A stretch of 64,000 bases of DNA from Chelonoidis abingdonii (GCF_003597395.2 NC_133774.1:42162385-42226384), one strand, 5' to 3'; positions 13,161 to 25,520 are shown, numbered from the stretch's first letter. Notes: generated by a model from the letters alone, not told the origin. Numbers and translations are program-made.

Positions 13161-13794
13161 TAAGGCTAAGATTTTATCACAGATATTTGTAGTAAAAGTC
13201 ATGGGCAAAAAGGAAAAAGTTACAGAAGCTGTGATCTAGCTGTGACTTTTACTAAAACTATCCATGACAAAATGGGGATTTGGGGGTCCCCACACCACCT
13301 GAAGTGGGGCAGCTGCGCAGGGGCTAGGAGCTACCTGCAACAGCTTGGGGCTGTGGGGTACTCCTGCTGCCTGTAGCTCCGGGGCTCCCCTGCTGCCCAT
13401 GGGGGCCAGGAGCTCTGGGCTGCTGCCACCTTCCATGTCAGCCAGCTCCAGGGGCCCGCAGTGGTTGGGAGCTTAGAGTTCACCCACAGCTGTGGCAGCT
13501 GTGGGGTTCCCTGCCACCCATGGGAGCTCAGGGATTCCCCCGAGGCCAGGAGCACCTGGGTTTCCTGCCATCCATAGCATCCGGGAGCTCTGGGTTACTG
13601 GTCACCACGGGTGGTGGGGGAACCCCTGCCACAGGTAGCTCTGGGGATCCCCATGGCAGCCAGGAGCTCTGAGGGTTCCCCACCACATCAGGGGACCCTG
13701 CAGCTCCCGACCACTGCAGGCTGAAGTCACGGAGGTCACTGGAAGTAACAGATTCCGTGACTTCCATGACCTCCATGACTAAATTGTAGCCTTA
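13161..13794. mobile_element. hAT-type non-autonomous element with perfect 8-bp duplication
   Basis: Flanked by ATCATACT at 13153-13160 and 13795-13802. Ends are TAAGGCTAAGATTT and the inverse of TAAGGCTACAATTT. Sub-terminal parts read as inverted tracts around GTGACTTTTACTAAAA and CCGTGACTTCCATGACC. The 450-bp core (13270-13730) is a GC-rich run of degenerate units such as GGGGTTCCCTGCCACCC and GGGAGCTCTGGG. No transposase. It sits inside the DIRS-like element and is therefore younger than it. Confidence 0.8.
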
Positions 13795-14839
13795 ATCATA
13801 CTAAAGAATGAGCTCCTGTCTTTGCCATGGTGGACTCAGCGGCTCAGTGTTATGAAAGGAGTGTTTTCAAAGCATCAGCAGCTACACAAACCTCAGATGC
13901 ATCTAGCCTGCACTGAAGTGCTTACTTCAACAATTTGATACTGCATGGCCAGTGAAATTCCCAGGAAAAGAAAATGTGCAAGTGTGTGTTAGAACTCAGA
14001 GCAATATGTTGGATTCACAAATCTCGTCTACCTCGCTTACATCACCTGGTGGTACAGGTCATTTAGACATACAGGACATTATAGAGAGTGGTGGGTTATA
14101 TAAACAAGCAGTGAGGAGCTCTCCCAGCACAGCTTTGTAGGGAAGCAGTAGCTCTGTGGGAACAGTATTATTCTGTATGACATCTACTCAGTGGCTGTAC
14201 ATCTGACAAGGAAAGACAACAGTCTGATGTACAAGCTGAGCAGAGATGCAACAGAACTGCACAAGTGGCCATTAAAGAGCTAAGTAATGTGCAAGATCTT
14301 TGACTCCAAGAGGGTCATCCAGAGGTAGACCTCTTTGAAACCAGCAAAATGTCCCAGATTTTGCTCAAAACTAGGAAGAGAACACTAAGCCATCTTGGAT
14401 GCATTCCTGAAAAGCTGGAGAGAGGGTCTTCTCTTTCCCCCATTTTGCCTCATGCAAGTGGTGATAAGAAAGACAAAACAGAACAAAGCTAAAGTAATTC
14501 TGGAGGCTCTGGCATGGCCAGGACAATAGTTCCCACCTCCTTTATCTATGGACGGAGGCAGGGGTCAGTCTGTCCCTTTTATGCTAGATCTGTTGATTCA
14601 ACAGAATGGAAGTCTTATCACCCTGACCGATGTTTGCTACACCTGATGGACTGGGATAGACTGAGAGCAATTTACCTCTCTAGAGGTACATGTCCTATTT
14701 ATCTGGAGGACAGAATCAACATGTAAGTTATAGACTGAAATAGAACAGGTTTATTCTCTGGGCAAACAGTAATAATGTCCCAACCACCATGCCAGATCTG
14801 CTAAAGCTGAAACTTTTAGGTCTCTCAATCATCAGTTAA

Positions 14840-15550
14840 GGTGCATTTGGCAACCATGTCGATGTACTACACTCTTAGTGATAACAAATCTGGAGTCATA
14901 TATGAATCTGTTAAGTTATTTATGAAACGGATGACTAACATCTACCCAAAGTCCCTTCTGCAGTATGAGACCTCAGTATGGTCATCTAATGAACCCTGCA
15001 TTTGAACCAGTGAGAGAATGCTCTTTATTTCATATTTCAAGTTAAAACTGTTTTCTCTATATCAGAAACATCTGCTAGAAGAGTAAGTGAACTATACACC
15101 CTCAACATCTCCCCGCCCCCACCTCCCATTTTACTGTTTTTCATAAGGGCAAGGTGGTGCTAAGCCCTCATCTGAAGTTTCTGCTTAAGGTGATATCTGA
15201 ATATCACATTAACCAGTCAGGTTACCTGCCAGTGTTTTTTCCAAGGCCACATGTACATGCAGGAGAAAACAGGCTTCATACTTTAGATTCAAAAGGACTT
15301 TAGCTTAGTTTCCTAATAAGACTAACCAATTTAGGAAGTCTATGCTGACAAGAAAAAGGGTCAAGCAATCACATCTCACTATCAAATGGGATCGGATGTG
15401 CATTCACAAGGTTTACACTTTGGCTTCAGTCCCTATTGCTGAAGGAATTAGGGCACATTTCACTAGAGGACTAAGATTTCTTCAGTGGCATGCCTTAGGC
15501 ACATACCACTTATAGGCATCTGTAGAATGGCACCATGTGGTTCCATGTAT
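14840..15550 (+). pseudogene. Tyrosine recombinase remnant of the DIRS-like element
   Basis: Tyrosine recombinases of DIRS elements integrate the circular DNA copy. With frame changes, the plus strand gives KSGVIYESVKLFMKRMTNIY, then SLYQKH and TSARRVSELYTLNIS (SARRVSEL at 15071-15094, holding the first catalytic Arg). It continues with FPRPHVHAGEN-like, HTLDSKR and, after more shifts, PIAEGIRAHFTRGL-like and FLQWHALGTYHL-like pieces. The order and spacing match the DIRS recombinase. Several stops show it is dead. Confidence 0.6.
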
Positions 15551-15566
15551 ACATTTATAAAACAGG

Positions 15567-15860
15567 TTTCAGAGAGGTAGCTGTGTTAGTCTGTATCAGC
15601 AAAACCAGCAAGGAGTCCATGTGGCAACTTAGAGACTAACAAATTTATTTGGGCATAAGCTTTCGTGGGTTACAGCCCACTTCATCAGATACATGGAGTG
15701 AAAAATACACAGGCAGGTATAACTATACAGCACATGAAAAGATGGGCGTTGCCTTACCAGGTGGGGGGAATCAGTGCTAATGAGGCCAGGTCAGTCAGGG
15801 TGGATGAGACAGTTGACAAGAAGGTGTGCGTATCAACAGAGGGAAAATTACTTTTTGTTA
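15567..15860 (-). mobile_element. Penelope-like element 3' fragment
   Basis: The minus strand reads TATCTGATGAAGTGGGCTGT, CCCACGAAAGCTTATGC and TTTGTTAGTCTCTAAG, then GACTAACACAGCTACCTCTC, the same tail as the coding Penelope-like copy at 50540-51790. The stretch to 15860 extends into the region before the tail. Confidence 0.6.
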
Positions 15861-16009
15861 CTATCCCCCACCCCCTTCTCTGAGGCTCCCCTCACACCGC
15901 CCCTTCTCTGAGGCCACACACACACACACTCCCCACTCACTCCACTCCTCCCTTCCGCTGTGACTTGCTCTCCCCACCCACATTCACTCATTTTCACCAT
16001 GATGGCTCA

Positions 16010-16690
16010 GGAGTTCGGGTGTGGGAGGGGGTGATGGCTCAGGCTGGGGGTGCAGGCTCCAGGGTGGGGCCAGAAATGAGTTCAGGGTGTGGCAGGGGGG
16101 CACCAGGCTGAGGCAGTGGATTGGGATGCGAGACAGGTGAGGGCTCCAGCTGGGGCTGTGGTCTCTGGGGTGGGGCTAGGGTAAGGGATTTGGGGTACAG
16201 GAAGGGAGGGTCCAGGCTGGGGCTGAGGGGTTCAGAGTGTGGGGGGGGCTCCAGGCTGGGAAAGGCAGTTGGGATGCAGGGGGTGTAGACTCAAGTGGGG
16301 ATGGGGATGAGGGCCTTGGAGGTGTTGGAGGATGCTCTGGGCTGGGTAGGGGGGGTGGAGTCGAGGGGTTTGGAGTATGGGAGGGAGCTCCAGGCTGCAG
16401 CAGCAGATTGGGGTGCGGAGGGGGGGGAAGTGCATCGGTTGGGAATGCGGGCTCTAGTTTGGGGCCAGGTATAAGGGATTTGGGGTGTAGGAGGGGGTTG
16501 GGGATGAGAGGCGTGAGGGCTCGGGCTGGGGGGGTGCAGCTCTGCGGTGAGGCTGGGGATGAGGGGTTTGGGGTGCAGGAGGGTGCTTTGGGTTGGGCCC
16601 AAGGGGTTCAGAGGGCCTGAGGGGGATCAGAGCTGGGTCGGGGGTTGTGGGCCAGGAGGGGGGTCAGAGGTGCAGGCTTTGGGCTGCACT
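16010..16690. repeat. GC-rich degenerate minisatellite
   Basis: About ten degenerate units of 60-70 bp based on GGGGATGAGGGGTTTGGGG, TGCAGGAGGGGGCTCCAGG and CTGGGGC. Long overlapping open frames on both strands here are products of base composition and repetition, not genes. Confidence 0.7.
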
Positions 16691-17804
16691 TACCTCAAGC
16701 AGCTTCAGGAAGAAAGAGCATGTCCCCCTTCTCCAGCTCCTAGGCAGAGACGCGGCCAGGTCTGTCTGAGCACTGCCCTGTCCGCAGGCACTGCCCCTGC
16801 AGCTCCCATTGGTCACGTTTCCCAGCCAAAGGGAGCTTCAAAACCGGCGCTTGAGGCGGGGGCAGTGTGTGGAGCCCCCTGACTGCCCCTACATGTCGGA
16901 GCCAGAGAAGGGGACATGCTGCTGCTTCTGGGAGCCACACGAAGCCACGGCAGACAGAAAGCCTGCTTTAGCCCCACTGCACTGCTGACTGGACTTTTAA
17001 CAGCCTGGGCAGTAGTGCTGACTGGAGCAGCCAGGATCCCTTTTCAACCAGGCATTCCAGTTGAAAACCATACACCTGGCAACCGTATTAGCAATCAAAG
17101 TACTGGCCAGACTACAGCAGTTTCCTTCCTGAGTCTTGTTGGCACTCTCAGGCCAGCAACGATGAAGGAACTGTGAAAAGAACAAATTAACAAGAGAAAA
17201 ACGAGAGCAGGGCCTGCCTGGAGAGCAAAGAGACACAGAGAGTAAAAGCGCCCCCATGCTGCTGAGCTGGACAGGACAGAGAAGAGTTAGTGACAGCAAA
17301 GAGCTCTTTTGCTGACTGCTGTCAGAAATGAGTGGAATGTTTCCAAGGCAGCAAATAAGCTCTGAGATGGTGTGAAACCACCCGTGTCAGTGGGTATGTG
17401 GCTTGTGATCCTATTGCTTACACTGCTTAGGGACCAAGAACCTTAAGATTCTGGATGAGTCTGCCTGATTTGTGCTAGGGCACTGCCATCCAAGCCTAAC
17501 TATCCTGCATGATGACGATACCATCAGTGGAAAAACTGTTTTCAGCATGTTGTTGGTAATAAATGAAAAATTTTGCTGTTTAAAAATACACTTATGAAAT
17601 GAGGTTGAATTGTAAGACCAGAAGAAATATGGGGGAACTGACTAATCTAATCTCTGTTACAACAGTGGTCAGTGTATTGTTTATACAAAATTATGTATTA
17701 AAATTGAACAATAGTCTGGTTCCACAACTTATTTCTTTATTTCTGAAAACAACCTCAATTCTTGAGAATGCACTGATGGTGTAACCAAGTCGGTCCCACG
17801 ATAT

Positions 17805-17939
17805 TAGAGAGACAAGGTGGGTGAGGTAATATAGGTAACTTCTGGTGGTGAGACCTGAAGAACAGCTGTGTGTTAGTGTGAAAGCACCACCAGAAGTTGG
17901 GCCACTAAATGCTATTACCTCACCCACCTTGTCTCTCTA
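17805..17939. mobile_element. Foldback element with 27-bp perfect inverted arms
   Basis: TAGAGAGACAAGGTGGGTGA followed by GGTAATA at 17805-17831 recurs in inverse at 17913-17939, with about 80 bp between. The outer sequence GTCGGTCCCACGATAT on the left lacks its partner on the right. It resembles a widespread sauropsid repeat whose arms contain TTACCTCACCCACCTTGTCT. Confidence 0.65.
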
Positions 17940-19580
17940 GATTTGTCAGGGATGGCAGGAGTCCCAGATTCCTTCGAAGATGTCTATCTTGTGCGATGAG
18001 CATGGCACTCACTTGAGGCAATTCTACCATAGCTTTCATCTAGTCTTCTGTTAGTTGGGGATTCTTATATAACTGACTGCTTCACCCTCTTCTGTGGAGA
18101 TACCTCAGCAGTCGCCTGGGTAGGGAAAATGCCAGACATATTTCTTTAGGGGTTCTCCAAATCATTCCTTATTAGGTGGAAACAATTCCCAACCATTTAG
18201 TGGAGCCCAGGGAACCCAAGCTGCCATTTTTCTTTTTGTTAATGGCTAATAAAAAGCTAAAAGCTGCAATTACAGACAGTAAATACCACATATCCAGGTG
18301 CTAGGTTTGCACTTTTTAAATGTCTTTTGAGAGTGTGCAGAGGTGGGCAAAAAGGAATGGGGGCTATAACTTTTTAGGGCTCAATTCTGCCTCTTAGGGG
18401 GGGTCTGAGCTGTGCTAGGGTGTAGTCAGAGGTGCACCACCACCACCACCACCTGTGCAATCTCAAGGAATGCTGGTGCAATGAGAACCTCTTTGCAGAA
18501 TGGGCAGCCAACCACCACCGTTCCTCCTGCACAGGCTGCTTGATGGGAGCAGTGGCCTTTTCTAAACCAAGTACCACTCCTTCCCCAGAGCCACCAGCAG
18601 TACTAAACTCCTTCCCATAACTTGCACTCCTAATGCTTACATGTTTGCCCCTTGTATGAGTACACTGGAATGGGGAAAGGCCTCCTGCATCTTCATTGCC
18701 TCCAACACGTCCCTGTTCAAGCAGCTGTAATTTAGTCCTTAGCATTGATGTTATTGCTAGATAAAGAGAACAATATAGACGGATTGTTTACAGTGAGCTG
18801 ATAAAACTGTTCCATTTTTAAACAGTGGCAATCACATTAGTTACATTATACGTAAGGCTGAGATTTTGCTCTAGGCAGAGTACACTGTGGTAAGTATATT
18901 GTGGGACAACACTTTAAGTTAATGGTAATCTGTTCTATTTCCAATCAAACTATTTTGTTTCCAGCAGGAGGATCTCTGCATGCCTTACTGGAAGTTAAAA
19001 TGTAAATCAGGCAATCACTTAAATGTGCTGCACATGTCCTTATTTTCCTCTACCAAGAGGCAGAAGAGGAATGTGTAAATGCAGCCAATAAAAGGTGAAC
19101 CAACTCATTTTGTTTTCCTGTTGAGCTAATGGCATAAAATCCCACTTACTGTGTCATAAAAATTTGGCATTTTAAAAGTTGTAATTTTGCAGCATACTGT
19201 AAAATTTCTGAATTAGAGGATGGAACTCAGAATCAGTAAAGGGAAGTTATATACATAAGCGAGTTTCTGTAAAATGAATGAGGTTGGGTACTTTCTGACA
19301 TAAAATAGTCTATATTACTGTCGTCATTTGCCGAGGAAGTGAAAAATGGAAAACCTTTGCAAAATCCTAGAATGAGCTCTTTCTAGGGATACCAACTCTT
19401 CATATAATTTAGGTGCCACTAAAGAAACATTCTTTAAATCTACAATCAAAAATGTGAGACACAAAGCCTTTAAATCCAAGGGGGCTGTAGATACTTTTAG
19501 TTGTTTAATGACTCATTACCACTCATTGTATGGCATCTGCCAGTGTCTTAAAGACATATTCTAATTAGAAACACAGACTC
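17940..19580. other. Unassigned DNA
   Basis: No element or exon recognised apart from the CAC run. Confidence 0.45.
18432..18453. repeat. CAC trinucleotide run
   Basis: A (CAC)n run of about seven units in otherwise ordinary DNA. Confidence 0.7.
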
Positions 19581-19878
19581 AGGGCTGGTCTTTACTAGGG
19601 GGGGTAAATTGATCTAAGATACGCAACTTCAGCTAAGTGAATAGCATAGCTGAAGTCGAAGTATCTTAGATCGAGTTACCTACCGTCCTCACGGCGCGGG
19701 ATCGACGTCCGCAGCTCCCCCTGTCGACTCCGCTACTGCTGTTCGCGTAGGTGGAGTTCCAGAGTCGACAGGAGCTCGTTCGGGGATCAATATATCACGT
19801 CTACATGGGACGCGATATATCGATCCCCTAGAAATCAATTGCTACCCGCCAATATGGCCGGTAGTGAAGACGTACCCT
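19581..19878. mobile_element. Inverted-repeat miniature element, CpG-rich
   Basis: Ends AGGGCTGGTCTTTACTA and the inverse of AGGGTACGTCTTCACTA. Nested palindromes inside include GTATCTTAGATCGA with GATCTAAGATACG, TCGACAGGAGC with CTCCCCCTGTCGA, and the GGGGATCAATATATC / GATATATCGATCCCC pair. It is unusually rich in CpG for this window. No coding potential; superfamily not assigned because no flanking duplication was found. Confidence 0.6.
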
Positions 19879-20204
19879 AATATTGTGGTTACCTTGCCCA
19901 TGGCTTTATCTGCATGCATTTAATCTTGCAAAAGTTCATTTGGTTCTGGAATGTTTTAAAAAAAACTGGAGGAGGGAAGAATATGGTAACTTTATAGTAT
20001 ATCCTCCCAAGAAGAGATCTCTGGATAGAGTCTGCAATGAATTAATGTTATAGGCACTCTACAGCCCTGCCTGGTTTATTGTCATGAAGGATGTTAAAGC
20101 ATGGTTTTCTGGTAATCTTGCTCTTTCTCTTTTTAAAAGATTGCTGAATGAATTTAGTGTACATAAAAGTGAGTGATTAGTATAACTGGTTTAAACAGCA
20201 TAGT

Positions 20205-20365
20205 TACAGAGGGGTAGCTATGTTAGTCTGGATCTGTAAAAAGGTATACCTGCCTCTGGAAATTTCCACCACATGCATCTGACGAAATGGGTATTCACCC
20301 ACAAAAGCTTATGCTCCAATACGTCTGTTAGTCTATAAGATGCAACAGGATTCTTTGTTGCTTTA
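20205..20365 (+). mobile_element. Penelope-like 3' fragment with inverted partial end
   Basis: The left part (GAGGGGTAGCTATGTTAGTC) is the inverse of the tail end. The right part is the tail itself: CCTCTGGAAATTTCCACCAC, CATCTGACGAAATGGGTATT and AAGCTTATGCTCCAATACGT. A head-to-head partial tail is common for Penelope-like elements. Confidence 0.6.
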
Positions 20366-20632
20366 AATAGTGTAAGCTTCCTCCGTGAAATTTTCCGCAT
20401 ACAGCTCTGCCAGTGGAGTGTTTCTTGAGCAGACGGCCAGCCATGACAAACTGGGTGACAATTGTGTGAGCTACACAACAAGGAATTAAAATTAAAATAA
20501 CATCATCAACTCATGTTGATTGGCGATCTGGCCAGTATTGGCATTCAGGACTATAGAGGTGAAAGGCACTAGTCTGCCACCTCCCCAGATTTACAGTTTT
20601 TGTATGTAATGTTACTTAAAGCTGTTTAAGAA

Positions 20633-20720
20633 AGCAATGTGGTGTAATGGTTAAACCACAAGAACCAAGTCAGGAAATTCGCGTTCCATTGCTGGGTGTT
20701 CCCCTGGTGATTCACTGGTC
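20633..20720 (+). mobile_element. tRNA-derived SINE head, degenerate
   Basis: TGGTGTAATGGTTAAACCAC resembles an A box and GCGTTCCATTGC a B box at the spacing of a tRNA-derived SINE. No complete element is visible. Confidence 0.35.
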
Positions 20721-22850
20721 ATTCCTGCAGTCCCTGCTACAATGAATATTCCAGTATTTCATACAAAGTGGAACAGCTTCAGCACGGGCTACTGAGATTG
20801 AGACGTGAGTTAGGCACTGGGCATCAGCACTGAGAGGGCATTGCACATGCCCACCAGCAGAAACTTGCAACCGAGGAGCCTTTACCGCGGGGAATTGAAG
20901 CACCTATGGGATAGGCCACAGCTGAATTGGGGGTTGAGGGTTTAAATTTTGGATTTAGGTGCTTAATGCAGCAGTTAGGCACCTAAATTCTTTTGTGGTT
21001 CTAGCCTCCTGGTCTTTTAAGTACCTCCAGTGTTAGGCAGAAGCTGAGAGGTAGTTTGTGAATGCCAGCAGTGCCTAAATATTGGACTTCAGTGCTTACC
21101 TGACCCTTTTGGTGCTTAAGTTCCCCTTGTGAATCTGGCCCTTAAAGCCTTATAGCTGCTGAGTTTCACCCTTTAGTAATAGCTTAAGGGCTGTTACATT
21201 CCCTGAGCACAGTGTGCTCCGACTGCACACTCCCCTCCCTGCTAACACCAGGTACAAAGCCAGTGACACTTGTTCTAAGCCATCTGAGGATTCCTGGACT
21301 AGAGGAGGAAGCTTACAGCACTTTTAAATCCACTTTGGCTGTTGCAGTGGCATAGAGAGATCTGAGTCTAAGCCAGAATCTGGCCCTTGGAATGGCTAAG
21401 GCAGGAGGAAAGGCTCAGGCATTAGAACTTAATGGGTGTTTTACTGATCTGAGACCATTACCTTCTGCTACCTGGAATCACCAGCTCCTTTTAAAGCTCC
21501 AATCAGATGTTCCAAATTAAAGTACCTGTGCTTTAGATGGCCATGTCAGTAATCTGATCAAAGTGCAACAGCATAAGCAAGAAGTAGGCAGTAACACAGA
21601 GAGCGAGAAAAAATCACAATTAAGTAGAGCAAGGTATAGGAGAGTCAAAGGATATGAGATGATAGGAATTTATTTCCTCCAGCATATTTAATGGCCTGCA
21701 TTGGGATTTGCTGAAGGATGGGGGAAAGGTTTGGTGCACTGAGGGGACTAGAGAAGGCAGATCACTGAAAGGGGTAAGATAGGGTGGGAAATAGGACATT
21801 GAGGAGGTGATGAGGTACAGGATTATAACCAGTTGGGCAAGCACTTGAAGACACTGAATAAAACTATTCCGCAATGAGAGCTCATTTTAACTTTACAGGA
21901 AAATTATTCCCACAGAATTACAAACATTGAAACTGATTGATGCGGACATCGCATCTGCGCCAGCTCCCATTCACGGCAGGATAAAGTCTCCCATTGACTT
22001 AAATAGGAGCTGGACTGGACCTACGTGTAGGCTAAAAATTATTCCTAACAGAGTTGAAAGGGCCTTTTTGCATGATCTAGTTCAGGGATAGCCAACAGGT
22101 GACCTGGGAGCCAAATCTGGACCACCAGCAGCTTTTGAACGAACCGCAAAAACTTTTTATTTACTTATTGTCATTATTGTTACTATTTTTGTATTATTTT
22201 CTCTGGAGTCTGGACCTTGCCTATACCTTGACCAAGAAATTTGGACCTTGACCAAAAAAAAATCATTGATGACCCTGATATAGTCCATCTCCCTCTGTTG
22301 CAAGCCAGTTTTTGTATGTTTGGCTAAAGCATTTCTAATTGTTAATTTATCAGCATTTCTGTAGAATGCCTCATCATAGCGGTCAAGTGTTTCTGGTTTA
22401 TTGTCGTGTAAATTCCAACCCCTACTGCTTTCAAATTTTTGTTTACAATGTTTATTAGACTTTACCTTAAAATAAGGTCTGCAAACAATCCTAGAGCTTG
22501 CTGTAACATCTGACTATTGCTAGCTGAGAAAACTGACTGAAGAGTAAAACCCTCTCTCACAAGTCTATACTGCACCAACTCTCAGAAACAAAATGTTCCT
22601 TTCTTGTCCAGGAGCAGCTTAAATATTTGAATATATCCGGCATGAGGCGTGGGGGTGGGGGAGCTCAGGCTTTCACAAAAGCCTCGTTCCATTTTATATG
22701 TCAGACATCATTTACAGCTCTCTGAAACCATCTACATTACATTTCAATTCAAACAAAAGTAAAAGCAACATACTATAAAAAGACTTCATACTGTGCAAAC
22801 GTGCTAGAATAACTGTATTAAAGTTAGAAATTAGCTGTGTGCTCACCTAA

Positions 22851-23126
22851 GGTATATCTTTACTGCAATTAAACACCTGCAGCTGGCCCACGTCAGCTGA
22901 CTTGGGCTGGCAGGGTTTGTGCTGCAGGGCTGTAAAATTGCAGTGGGGACCTTTGGACATGGGCTGGTGCCCACACTCCGAGGCCCTACAAGAGGAGAGG
23001 GTACCAGAGCGTAGGCTCCAGGCCACGCCCGAATAACTACACCACAGTTTTAGAACCCTGCAGCCTGACCCTGAGTCAGCTGACATAAGCCAGTCACTGG
23101 TGTTTAACTGCGGTGTAGATATCCCC
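22851..23126. mobile_element. Palindromic miniature element
   Basis: Left end GGTATATCTTTACTGCAATT followed by AAACACC. The right end is the inverse of GGGATATCTACACCGCAGTT followed by AAACACC. The interior is also roughly mirror-symmetric (CAGCTGACTTGGGCTGGC versus CCTGAGTCAGCTGACATAAG). No coding content. Confidence 0.65.
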
Positions 23127-23551
23127 ATACAGTGCAGGCAGGCTAGTCCTCATCCTTCTCGGCGGCCCCAGTAGACTTAATGACCATCAGTTACACTGCA
23201 GTGGTGTGTTCCACAAGAAAACCCACACTCATTGAAGCATGGCATGTTAGTAAGGAACAAACAGAGATACTCATAGTAGCTTTTAGAGTGTTATTAGATA
23301 ATCACTAAGGCAGTGAATTTAAACTGCTCTCTGGGGGGAGAAGTTGCTGCTTGCATTGCTCAGACTCTTCCACTTTATGCAATTGCTTCCTGAACAGGCC
23401 TTAGCTTGTTTTGGAACGGCTGCTGCTACCTGTATTATTGACAGACAGGCAGTTCTTTGGCTAAAGTTTAGGAAATCAAGGCACGTGCTTACACTCCTTG
23501 ACTGCAACAGAACGGGCGGGTGTGCTTAATGTGCTTCGTGGAATCTGAGCC

Positions 23552-25520
23552 TTGGGGTAGATTCACAACAGGACTTAGGCACCTGACTGCCACTCTTGGT
23601 CCAATGGGGCCTGCAGCTGTACATAGGTTACACGTGGTGCGTACAACTGGCAGGGGCAGATCTAGGGAGGGCAGTGGTTCAGCTGTTTCTCGCCATGCTC
23701 AGCCCCCACCTTGGGCATGCTCAGTAGCTGCAGGGCAGCACAGAGATGAAGAGTAATGCTGCACCTGGGTGGGCTGGGCTGGAAGGTGAAGGCTAAGCAT
23801 AGCATAGTGAGTGAGGCACTGGGGCCAGCGGCTGCAGTGGGTATGATGCCACAGGTTTTGGTGATGACACCTAGACTCTCGCCAGCTCCCCCTGCACTGG
23901 GCTTGGCAGCTGCCATGCTTGGAACTGCTCTATTCTTGGTGGGGGACTCTGTTTTGTTTCCTTGCTCCAAGCAGGAGTTTTGCTGGAAAAGAAGCTTTGA
24001 GCTACAACAGTCAGAGGGGCTGTGCATGCTGCCTACCATGTGAAGAATTTCTGGGAGCGCCCCACCTAAGGTCAATATTTAGACTCCACTGACGTTCACA
24101 AAACCCCTGCTCAGCTGCTGCCTAACCCTAAAGTGCACAGGCATCAACTACGTGAGTGCTCCGGGGCTGGATCACCCATGGGGAAAAAATACCAGCAGCC
24201 CCCACCCACTGGCAGCCCACTGGATCAGTGCCTCCCCCCTCCCTCCCTGTGCCTCCCACCCACTGTGAACTGTATTGCAGCATTCAGGGAGGCCCGGGGG
24301 GTGGGGGGGTAGGACGGTGCGGTCAGGGGGAGGAGGTGGAACTGGGCTGGAAGAGTTGGGGCAGGAGATGAGGCAGGGGTGGGAAGAGGCAGGGCAGGGG
24401 TGGGACCTTGGGGGAAGGAGTGGAGTGGGGGCAAGGCCTGGAGCAGAGCTGGGGGGGTCACTCACCCCCCCGGCAGTTTGAAAAGTCAGCACTAGCACCT
24501 GTACCACAGTGCATAGGGCACAGAACTACAAAGGTATTTAGGTGCCAGTCTCCATCTCCACTGCAATCCACAAAATGCCTACCTCACCCTGTAAGTACCT
24601 AAATTCACGTGGGGCCTATGATTTCAGGGTAAACGTTCCCTTTGTGGATTCAGGCCTTGAGGCCTATGTTTCTGCCTTTAAAGACCCTAAGATACCTAAA
24701 TTTCAGCAGGTGGGGATGGACCTAGCCACCTCAGCCTTGACATCCAGCAGCAGGATTCACAAACGACAGCTTCCCCCATCTTGCCTTTTTGGTCCAATCT
24801 AGTAGGTGTGGTCAGAGCCCCTCTAAAATAGCTAAAGTAGGTGGTGGCATGCATTCCACGTTTAGCTGATGGGTTAGAGCGCTCACACAGGATGTAGGAG
24901 GCAAGGGTCAATTCCCCTCCCTCTGCATGCTGTCAAGTAGAGCTTTGAACTTAGCTCTCCCACCTCCCAGGACAGTGCCCTAACCATTGCTGGAGCTGCT
25001 CAACTGTATCAATAGGTACATTTGGGCAGAAAGAGTGAGAATGACTGTATAACCTAGTGGTTAGGGCACTTTCCTAAGAAGTGGGAGAGACAGATTCCAG
25101 GGCCCTTGCTCCAATGGGCTGAAGATTATACATGGGACTCCTCCCTGTCTATTTGTGAAAATCCACCACCTGGGCTTAACTGCCTAACTTCAGGGAAGGA
25201 TTTGTGGTTGTGAATCCTAAGTGGAAAGAGAGGTGCCTCCCTTCTTCCCTCCAGCCCAGCAGGAAGTGCCTATCTCCTCACTTTGAGAGCTAGAGTCACA
25301 CCCTCTCCACCTTTGCATGTCCTATTTGGATAACTTAGCTGGCTTCCCAGTTTAGCTTCCTGGGTTTAGTGAATCCCATTTTTAGGCGGTTAACTGTTCT
25401 TCTGCATTATATGGGGAACTTGGGTGCTTAGGATTCACAAAGGTATTTAGGCACCTAAATCCCATTTAAGTCAGTCAGAGTTAGGCACCTAAATCCTTTT
25501 GTGAAGCCCACCCTAGGTGC
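23552..25520. mobile_element. Long composite inverted-repeat element with AGGCACCTAAAT motifs
   Basis: The left end GGGGTAGATTCACAACAGGA / CTTAGGCACCTGAC pairs imperfectly with the inverse of the right end (TAGGCACCTAAATCCTTTTG / TGAAGCCCACCCT). Copies of TTAGGTGCCTAA-type motifs recur at 24536, 24597, 25450 and 25490. Inside are three tRNA-like pieces (24867-24925, 24965-24995 in inverse, 25052-25110) with GGTTAGAGCGCTC or GTGGTTAGGGCAC boxes, and a G-rich tract at 24290-24470. Boundaries are approximate. Confidence 0.4.

Larger units (their letters stand above)
10640..15556 (+). mobile_element. DIRS-like retrotransposon, decayed, interrupted by a hAT element
   Basis: Order on the plus strand: a TATA-like leader (10655 region), Gag-like remnants (about 11150-12450, including the short open piece at 12061-12279), reverse transcriptase/RNase H remnants (12650-14750), and a tyrosine recombinase remnant (14840-15540). 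Many stops and frameshifts separate short open pieces. The 634-bp hAT miniature element at 13161-13794 splits it. The left boundary is uncertain because the first 1.4 kb is duplicated around an N, and the right part stops where a Penelope-type fragment begins (15567). I did not find the terminal repeats of the element. Confidence 0.6.

Noticed and set aside
16232..16882. Gly-rich and Pro-rich open frames
   Set aside because: Products of the G-rich minisatellite at 16010-16690.
17805..17939. CRISPR-like repeat
   Set aside because: There are only two arms, in inverted orientation, in a vertebrate-type genome; it is a foldback element.
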